Origin: Archangium gephyra
GTDB lineage: Bacteria; Myxococcota; Myxococcia; Myxococcales; Myxococcaceae
Direction: 5' to 3'
NCBI RefSeq assembly: GCF_001027285.1
Contig: NZ_CP011509.1
Coordinates: 12,424,501 to 12,488,500, forward strand
DNA: 64,000 bases
In this document: piece after piece, positions 57,663 through 64,000 of the stretch
Position numbering within the stretch: the stretch's first letter is position 1
How the letters are laid out: each line of letters opens with the position of its first letter
Made by a program: the position numbers and the translations under genes
The notes under the pieces: model-generated
The model's database searches: none
Seen by the model: the letters and a program-made list of their open reading frames with translations, nothing else
Told to the model about the DNA's origin: nothing

Positions 57663-58330
57663 TGCGAGCCTGGAGCCTGCTGTCGATGGCCGCGCCCGAG
57701 CCTCCGCATGGCGCCACGCTGGGCGGCACGCTGGAGGGCGTGGCCCTGGTGTGCATCGTCGTGGCGCTGGTGGGGCTGGTGCTGGTGGAGTTCGTCTTCA
57801 AGTCGAGGATGGCGCGCTCGACGTACCGGTGGATGCTGCTGCTGGGGCTCTTCGTGCTGCCGGCCGTGGCGCTGCTGGGCACCACGGGGCACATGTTCGA
57901 GTCGATGAAGGAGGTGGAGGCCTGCCAGTCCTGCCACGTGATGGACCCCTTCGTGGTGGACATGCACAACGCGGAGAGCGCCACGCTGGCGGCCAGGCAC
58001 TACCGGTCGGGAGCCATTCCGGCGAAGCAGTGCTACGCGTGCCACACGGGCTACGGCATCTTCGGCACGGTGGAGTCCAAGCGCGACGGCTTCCGCCACT
58101 GGCTGCTGTACGTGACGGACACGTGGAAGGAGCCCATCACGTACAAGGGCTCCTATCCCAACTCCAACTGCCTGGCCTGCCACGCCACGGCGCCGGCCTT
58201 CACGCGGGTGGACAGCCACCGGGCGCTGAGCAAGCAGCTCGCGAGCGACGAGATGAACTGCTTCACCTGCCACGGACTGCCGCACCCCTCCCGCCCGAGC
58301 CGCGCGCCCACCCGCGCCGCCGTCCACTGA
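57662..58330 (+). CDS. NapC/NirT-type tetraheme c-type cytochrome
   Basis: A 222-residue membrane-anchored cytochrome that should pass electrons from the quinol pool to the NapA-like enzyme. Two hydrophobic segments near residues 25-50 and 58-78 anchor it. Four heme-binding Cys-x-x-Cys-His motifs follow in order: 'CQSCH', 'CYACH', 'CLACH' and 'CFTCH'. The size suits NapC/NrfH-like proteins. The start at 57662 overlaps the upstream stop as TGATG. Maturation would need a cytochrome c biogenesis system elsewhere in the genome. Confidence 0.92.
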   Translation: MRAWSLLSMAAPEPPHGATLGGTLEGVALVCIVVALVGLVLVEFVFKSRMARSTYRWMLLLGLFVLPAVALLGTTGHMFESMKEVEACQSCHVMDPFVVDMHNAESATLAARHYRSGAIPAKQCYACHTGYGIFGTVESKRDGFRHWLLYVTDTWKEPITYKGSYPNSNCLACHATAPAFTRVDSHRALSKQLASDEMNCFTCHGLPHPSRPSRAPTRAAVH

Positions 58331-58339
58331 GGCCCCGCC

Positions 58340-58543
58340 ATGAACGCGCCTTCGCCCGATAGGTTGATTCGAGCCGCCGTCCTCCTGACGCTGGTGGGCC
58401 TGCTGATGATGCTGCCCATCCTCTTCGGCGTCCGCGCGAGCTTCGTGGGCTTCTACATGCTGGGGAGCCTGCTGCTCACGGTGTCCCTCACGCTGTATGT
58501 CATTGCCGTGGTGCGAGAGCTGCGCCGCGGCGGCGCGTTGTGA
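58340..58543 (+). CDS. Small two-helix membrane protein
   Basis: A 67-residue protein with two membrane helices ('AAVLLTLVGLLMMLPILFGV' and 'GSLLLTVSLTLYVIAVVREL') and a basic end. It starts nine bases after the tetraheme cytochrome gene, so it belongs to the same operon and may help assemble or anchor the redox complex. No family is recognised. Confidence 0.65.
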   Translation: MNAPSPDRLIRAAVLLTLVGLLMMLPILFGVRASFVGFYMLGSLLLTVSLTLYVIAVVRELRRGGAL

Positions 58544-58556
58544 GCATGAGAAACGC

Positions 58557-60260
58557 TCAGGGGAACGCTTCGGCCCGGGTCTGCCAGTATTCCCTGTAGG
58601 GGAAATGTATGAAGTCGTTGGTGTTATCCGTGATCAACATTGCCCGATGGCGCAATGATGCCGCGAAGACCGCCAGGTCGAAACGAAGCCGGTCCCGGCA
58701 GGCTCGCTCGGTTTCGTGCTGACGCTGCAGAGGAGGCGCGTCGAACTGGAGCTTCCGGTTCAAATCGAAAAAGCACCGGGCGGAGAGTGCATCGAACGGG
58801 ACAACCTGAAGCCCTCGTTCGATGAGGTTCGTATCAATGATGTGCAGCCCCTTGGCTCCCTTTTTCCGGGAGATGAGTTCGGCGTACACGAGCGTGGAGA
58901 TCAGCGCGGGCCGACCCTGTTGCCGCACACGCGCCACTTCTGGCTGAAGCGCGCTGTTGGTATCGAAGAACAGGGCCTGTGTTGGCACTTCCCCGATGAA
59001 AACGATTTCCGGCGGAGGAGGCGGAAGATCAGCCAGTGGATTCCGCATCCGAGCCTTCCTCCCGCAGATGATCCGCGTACCCTGGGGTCCCAGGAGTTGG
59101 TACCCGTGCCGGCTCGGTACGAGGTACACGTGCTTCCCATCTTGGATACCTAGTTGCTTCAGCACTTCAAAGGGAAGGGTGACACCTCCGCCTCTCGTGA
59201 CCTGCAAGAGCTCCTCATCAGCTTGCTGCCTGGCTGGGACAGGGTCCGCCCATCGCGCCTGCGTCCCGTCTTGTGGATCTCGCGAAACCACGAGCCGCTC
59301 AGCTTCCTCCTCGAAGACCCGGGAGTGGCTGGTAACGAAGACCTGATCCATAGGCCCTGTCTCACCCGTGAACTCGCGCAACTTCTTCCAAAGGAGACGC
59401 TGGTTGGGCTCGGAGAGGTTCATCTCCGGCTCCTCGACGGCGAGAATCCTGCCGCGGTGGCAGAGCGTGAGAGCGAGCAGCGTCAGCAATTGCTGGATAC
59501 CCGTGCCTCGCTCCTCTAGATCCAATTCAACCCCATTCTGCCGGGTACGAACGTTGATCTTCTGATTGGGTTGGACAGAAACATTCACAATGCCGATTCC
59601 GAGCGCAGGGTCGCGAACAGCCGCGCGCAACTGCTCAAATCTCTCCTGTACCTCTAGATCGGACTATTCTTGTAGAGAAAAAGTAATTGCTTGAGATTGG
59701 AACCATGCCACCGGACCTGGCTTTCCCAGGGCGTGTTCTTATGGAGATGAAGGGACTCCCCTCCAGGCTCTCGCCTCGTAGTAACGAGTCGGAATGCAGG
59801 AGCTAGGGACCAAGCCATTCCTCCAGTACCTTGCCTGACCATGGTGACCCAGCTAGAGGTGCGCGCAAGCCCTTCTCGATGCGCTCTCCCTCACGGGTCC
59901 ATTTGATGCGGTAGTCGATGATCTCGCCGGGAGGGGACGCCAACCACGAGCCCCATCGCGCGACTCAAATCTGATGCCAAGAGAGATGCTGAACGAATCC
60001 TTTCCGTGCTGGAAAAGGTTCTGCCATCCTTCACCCAATCGGGATATTCGGAGGGCTCACCAGGAATGGATTTAACATCATGATCTGCTTCCACGCGGAG
60101 TAGAGTCGGCAACGTGCTGAATGCGAGGTCCAGCGCGTGCAGGATGTTGCTCTTGCCGACATCGTTTGGCCTTCGATGACGACATGGGCTTATCGAGTCC
60201 CTCAAGCCGAAGCCATTCGATACTCCGGAAGTTTTCGATCTCCAGCCACGCGACCCGCAT
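58557..60260 (-). pseudogene. OLD/AAA_15-like ATPase-AbrB-PIN fusion, frameshifted N-terminus
   Basis: A candidate about 565-residue protein. It starts at ATG 60260 ('MRVAWLEIENFRSIEWLRL'), typical of SMC/RecF-like ATPases, and then has Walker A in 'PNDVGKSNILHALDLAF' after a frame break near 60190. Further breaks lie near 59940 (one C missing from a C run), 59822 and 59650. The last 357 codons (to 58557) are one clean frame. They hold Walker B 'RILAVEEPEMNLSEPNQRLL', an AbrB-like swapped-hairpin segment ('VTRGGGVTLPFEVLKQLGI') and a PIN nuclease ('ALFFDTNSAL', 'VYAELISRK', 'LRFDLAVFA', 'ITDNTNDF') with its four acidic residues. The region is lower in GC than its surroundings. ATPase plus antitoxin-like plus toxin in one chain is unusual. 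Confidence 0.65.
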
Positions 60261-61025
60261 CGGTACCTTCCTGCCGCCCTTGGCAGCACCGCCTTTGCTC
60301 ACGGCCCATATATCAACGATTCCCCAAGAGGGCAGGCTCAAGACCTTCACCGTGCCACGAAGAACTTCGCGCGCTCGGGGCCCACGGTGCCCAGCGAGCG
60401 GGCGATCAACGTAGCGTCGATGAGGTAACGGTCCACGGCGAGGCCCGGAAGCTCGCTACCCCCTCCACCGTCCATGTGCCCGCGAACTGGGCGTTGTAGA
60501 AGTTGTGACCAAGACAAGGTGATGGGCCGCTCCGGCGTCGTCTGCACGTGACCGGAGGCATCCACCACCTCAAGCACCGGAGAGAAGGGCACGCCCACCT
60601 TGGTGATGCTCGAGACACGCGGAACGAGAGCCGGGCGAGCCCACGTGGACTACGTCGACCGGTTGGCTCTCCGTCGCTGGCAGCCGGGCACGTTCGTGGC
60701 GATCTTCCCAGCAGCACCTGGACGGTCAACCCCTCGACAGGACCCAGCACGGCCTCGGCCGCCTCGCGCAACGCTCCCGAGCGGGCAAGCTCGCGCACCT
60801 CAGGCACGGACTCGAAGAGGTCGCGTGTGCAACCACGCCGCCGTGGCTCGGTTCCCCTGGGGAGCGTTGCAAGTGCCGAGAGCAACGTATCGAGGGCCAT
60901 GGAGGGAACGCCTGGGGAGGATGGCGAAGCCCTCCCGCTCGATGCATGCAGCCAGCGCTTCGCGAATACCGTGCCTCGCGATTGTGGCAGGCTACCGCGC
61001 CCCCAACGTGGAGCCACCGACGATC
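60261..61025 (-). pseudogene. Broken coding region, possible PhyH-like fragment
   Basis: No intact gene is seen. On the minus strand, two frames joined near 60900 give protein-like sequence ('EALAACIEREGFAILP', then 'ALDTLLSALATLPRGTEPRR' and 'LFESVPEVRELARSGALREA'), reminiscent of the N-terminal part of phytanoyl-CoA dioxygenase-like proteins. The expected His-x-Asp iron-binding motif could not be located, so the family is only a guess. Downstream, other fragments ('SITKVGVPFSPVLEVVDASG') follow in yet another frame. The stretch probably holds one gene damaged by several frameshifts or sequencing errors. Confidence 0.3.
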
Positions 61026-61432
61026 ATGATCGAGCTACGTGCCTGCATCGATGTCGAGACCTGGACAAGGCCATCGCGTTCTACACCCAGACCTTCGGGT
61101 GAAGCCCGGGCGCCGGGATGGCTCCGCGTGGCCGAGCTGCTCGGGGCCACCTCCCCCATCGACCTGCTCGCCGGCCGGCGGGGAGCCCGTCCAGCCCCGG
61201 AGCCTCCTCCGTACGTGACTACCGCCGGCACTGGACCTCCGTCCATCTGGACTTCACCGTCACCGACCTCGACGCCGTCGTCCAGCGCGCCCAGGCCGCG
61301 GCGCCACCGCTCGATCGCGGCATCCAGGAGCAGAAGTGGGGACGCATGGCCAACCTCGCCGACCCCTTCGGCAATGGCTTCTGCCTGCTCGAGTTCCGGG
61401 GCCGTGGTTACGACGAAATCGCCGGCTCCTGA
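61026..61432 (+). pseudogene. VOC (glyoxalase/dioxygenase superfamily) protein, frameshifted
   Basis: A small protein of the vicinal-oxygen-chelate superfamily, about 135 residues if repaired. Its N-terminus 'MIELRACID' continues in another frame as 'RDLDKAIAFYTQTFG', then in further frames as 'AELLGATSPIDLLAG'. The C-terminal half from 61190 is clean: 'HWTSVHLDFTVTDLDAVVQR' and 'GRMANLADPFGNGFCLLEF' are classic VOC signatures with the metal-ligand His and Glu. At least three frame breaks lie between 61055 and 61190. It may act on a toxic or xenobiotic small molecule. Confidence 0.65.
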
Positions 61433-61532
61433 GCCGAGCCCGCCCGCCCGCTGTGCTCGCGCCTGACGTGCCGCCGGGTGCCGTTGAATCCGTTCGGGCC
61501 AGCGGGCCCCCACCATGGAAGACTGCGCCGCC

Positions 61533-62636
61533 ATGCGAGCCTCGCTTCGTTCATCTCTCCTTGCCCTGACGCTCGTCTGTCCACCGCCGCCAGTGCGGCC
61601 CCTCCGGCCGGCAAGCCCACGCCCTTCCACGCCCGCGTCCCCGATGAGGCGCGGGTGGAGCGCGTCCTCCAATCCCTGTCCCGCGCGAGAAGGTGGGGCA
61701 GCTGCTCCTCGCCTACCCGCAGGTGGGCAAGGAGAACCCCGTGGAGTGGGCGGGGTGCTCTTCGTGGGCGGGACGCTCAAGAAGCTCGACGCGGCGAAGG
61801 AGCGCATCCGCTCCTCCAGCGCGCGCGCGAAGATTCCTCCCTTCTTCGCGGTGGACATCGAGGGCGGTGGCTTCAACCGGCTCAAGGCGCACCCCTCGCT
61901 CAAGGAGCTCCCGCTGGCCCGGGACATGGCCACGATGGAGGACGCCGAGGTGGAGGCGTGGGGCCTACGCGTCGGCAAGGCGATGAACGAGGTGGGGCTC
62001 AACATGAACCTCGCGCCCGTGTTCGACGTGTCCCCCAAGGGCCACATGTTCCGCAACGGGCGCGCCTTCTCCGGGGACCCCAAGGTGGTGAAGCAGAAGG
62101 CCACCGCCTTCGCGCGCGGCCTGGCGAAGGCCGGAGTCGTCTCCATCGGCAAGCACTTCCCGGGCTACGGGGATCTCGACGCGGACTCGGACCACGAGCA
62201 GGCCGTCGCCGATTGGGACGAGGAGCGCGTGCGCCTGGAGGCGGCGGCCTTCCGTGCCGCGGACCGCTACCTGGGCGGGGTGATGCTGTCGAACGTCGTG
62301 TACGCGAAGCTCGGAGCGGGGCCGGCCATCCTCGAGCCCGCGCTCGTCTCCATGGCGCACGAGAACGGGTGGATCTCCGTCACCGACGACGTGGCCATCC
62401 GCGCGCTCGCCGAGCGTATCGGCACCGAGCGCGAGGAGGTGGTGCGCCGGGCCTTCCTCGCGGGCAATGATCTCATCCTCACCACCGAGCCGCCGGACTG
62501 GTCGGGCGGGCTGGACTACTTCGGCATCCTGACGAAGCTGGCCGGGTCGGACCCGAAGGTGGCCGAGCAGCTGGACGCGGCGGTGCGGCGGGTGCTGCGC
62601 ATCAAGGACCGGATGGGCCTGCTGGACGGGCTGTAG
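61533..62636 (+). pseudogene. NagZ-like glycoside hydrolase family 3 protein, frameshifted near N-terminus
   Basis: A GH3-type beta-N-acetylhexosaminidase-like enzyme of about 368 residues with an N-terminal signal segment ('MRASLRSSLLALTLVC'). The frame breaks near 61578, 61680 (C run) and 61752 (G run); after that it is clean to the stop. The clean part has 'FFAVDIEGGGFNRL', 'LNMNLAPVFDV' and the signature 'IGKHFPGYGDLDADSDHE', which contains the His-Asp region acting with the nucleophile in this family. A related enzyme, NagZ, recycles peptidoglycan in the cytoplasm, whereas the signal here suggests an exported enzyme. Confidence 0.75.
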
Positions 62637-62691
62637 CGAGCATTCCGGATTCTTGAGCCCGGCGGGGGTTCGGACTGAAGTGCCGGAGTCC

Positions 62692-63511
62692 ATGGCACGG
62701 AATCCGAACACCTCCTGGCGGCTCACGCGCCTGCTGCTGACCAGCCTCCTGCTCGGCGCCTGCGCCACCAGACCCGGGCATCCCGGCACTGCTTCACGTG
62801 GAGACTGGCGGCTCGATTCGGAGTCCGTCGCCGCGCGCGCTACGCGGCCTCCTGCGTGGCACGGGTACGGCGGTCTCCTCCACCACCCTGGCCGTGGGCT
62901 CCACGCTCGTGCTGGCCACGCCGGTGGTCCTGGCCGTGTACCACCCAACCAGGACAAGGTGGTCGAGTTGCAGGAGCGCCTCGCGGAGTGCGCCCGGATG
63001 GCCGAGCATCAGGTCAACTCCGATCACTTCGGCGACCGGCCACCCACGCGGGAAGAGTGCGGCGAGGAATTGGAGTGGACGGCTGCACCGAGCCCATCAC
63101 CCGAGCCATGCTCCTGGGCAGACAGAAGCACGACCTCGCCCTCGCCTGCGCTCGCGATGTCCTCACCCGGCTCTGGCCCGCGCCCTTCAGCATCGAGCAG
63201 CGCTACCGCTACTACGGCACAGCCGCATGATCGAGACCATCAGCCGGGAGCAGGAGCAACAGTTCATCAAGGAGGGTTGTACCCACAAGCTTCGGAGCAC
63301 CATCAAGCCCGATATCGTCCTCCACTCGGACTACAATCTGCTCCAGGCAGCGCTCATCATCGACCTCAAGTTTCCTTGCCCTTCATCCAACGATCCGGTG
63401 TGGCGCTCGTATGGCAAGACCAGTGCTTATAACGGATTGACCCAAGGGCAGGTCTATCAACAAGCACTGGACGGCAAGGTCTTCATGCTCACGCCCAGAG
63501 GGTTCTTTTGA
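62692..63511 (+). pseudogene. Toxin-like lipoprotein with REase-type C-terminus, frameshifted
   Basis: A lipoprotein of about 270 residues spread over three frames with about four breaks (near 62795, 62945, 63075 and 63228). It starts 'MARNPNTSWRLTRLLLTSLL' with lipobox 'LLLGACAT'. A hydrophobic segment ('VSSTTLAVGSTLVLATPVVL') and a soluble part ('LQERLAECARMAEHQVNSDH') follow. The C-terminus has a PD-(D/E)xK nuclease-like pattern, 'KPDIVLHSDYNLLQAALIID' followed by 'LKFPC', where Asp-Leu-Lys fits the D/ExK position. The stop overlaps the DUF3396 immunity-like gene. Lipoprotein carrier plus nuclease tip plus immunity gene is the layout of myxobacterial polymorphic toxins. Confidence 0.6.
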
Positions 63512-64000
63512 TGAAGGAGCACATTCCCCATCTCCGGGTACGAGCGGACAATGGGTTCCTGGTGGCTCAAGATGGCCTCATTCTCTGCTTCTTCATGCGC
63601 CGCTCCCACCAAGAGGTTGCTCCTCTTGCGTGGAGGGCCCTGCAAACGTATCTGCGGGCCATCCCGCTGGGGCTTTGAGCGGGTACGTCGCTTGCGAGGG
63701 AGGTCTCCTGCCTCTCGACGATGAGGGCTGGGAAGACATCCGTCAGGACATGTTCGAACGCCCCTGCCCGGTCTCGCGCAGCGTCTATCTGCGGGAGCAC
63801 ATCGATCAGGTGGGCAGCTACAACTTCGAGTATTACGGCCGGCGGCTCGATGCGCCCATCTTCGCCCGCGACGAGAACTCCACCAGCGCCGTGAGCTTTA
63901 CCCTTCCCACGGGGTACCTGATGGAGCACGCCCGCCCGCATTCGCGCCCTCGCTCTCGAGCTCGCTCGCGAGCTGCCCTTCAGCTTCGGCTACGCCAGCC
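63511..64000 (+). pseudogene. DUF3396 (TsiV-type) immunity protein, frameshifted and cut by the window end
   Basis: The N-terminal part of a DUF3396 immunity-like protein. It starts at ATG 63511 ('HIPHLRVRADNGFLVAQDG', 'LCFFMRRSHQEV'). The frame breaks near 63670, where one G added to a run of four restores 'LGALSGYVACEGGLLPLDDE'. It continues with 'IDQVGSYNFEYYGRRLDAPI' and breaks again near 63931, after which 'RALALELARELPFSFGYAS' resumes to the edge. It overlaps the toxin-like gene stop (TGATG). Its role would be to protect the producer and its kin from the toxin encoded upstream. Confidence 0.7.

Overview
The window is GC-rich, densely coded DNA from a myxobacterium, most likely of the Cystobacterineae (Archangium/Cystobacter type). 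This is inferred from the GC content and codon use, from myxobacterial paralogue families such as SitA-like toxin lipoproteins and their immunity proteins, from giant kinase/cyclase-like/AAA/TPR fusions, and from multidomain conflict proteins (VMAP, SLOG and CHAT-STAND). No rRNA, tRNA, CRISPR array or insertion sequence was recognised.

Layout, left half. 0.4-4.8 kb: a TPR-like membrane protein, then a three-gene sugar ABC importer (binding lipoprotein and two permeases, no ATPase), then a DUF2809 membrane protein. 5-6.5 kb: a cold-shock protein with a perfect hairpin terminator and three small proteins. 6.5-11.2 kb: a histidine kinase/response regulator pair, a SpoIIAA-like protein and an acyl-CoA dehydrogenase. 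11.3-20.7 kb: a leftward run of four genes forming the most striking locus. It encodes a Ser/Thr kinase fusion, an ECF sigma factor, a VMAP protein (EAD1 plus VMAP-C) and a very large vWA-like (SAV_2336-type) protein that also carries a SLOG nucleotide-signal domain. This looks like an unusual VMAP-type biological-conflict (immunity) system without its usual MoxR ATPase. 21-26 kb: a rightward, translationally coupled set of patatin lipase, duplicated-domain membrane protein, DyP peroxidase and cytochrome P450. 26-28 kb: a SitA-like polymorphic toxin lipoprotein with a candidate immunity gene. 28.6-32.7 kb: a second kinase fusion paralogous to the first.

Layout, right half. 33-37 kb: a response regulator, an ECF sigma factor, a DoxX-like protein and an MHYT-domain histidine kinase. 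37-51 kb: mostly metabolic and envelope genes (SGNH lipoprotein, CrtI/CrtISO-like oxidoreductase, class II photolyase, an orphan Imm11-type immunity gene, MFS transporter, acyl-CoA synthetase/GNAT fusion, SGNH plus beta-lactamase-like pair). 51.4-54.6 kb: a single-gene CHAT protease-STAND NTPase conflict protein with a membrane helix and an unusual C-terminus. 55.4-58.5 kb: a NapA-like molybdoenzyme with a NapC-like tetraheme cytochrome. 58.5-64 kb: an ATPase-AbrB-PIN fusion, a VOC protein, a NagZ-like hydrolase and a REase-type toxin/DUF3396 immunity pair.

From about 56.5 kb to the right end almost every gene is broken by single-base frameshifts, many at runs of G or C, whereas the first 56 kb is clean. 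The likeliest explanation is sequencing or assembly error near a contig end rather than mass gene decay, so the 'pseudogene' labels there are provisional. Overall, the window combines ordinary housekeeping genes with several kin-discrimination and immunity loci.
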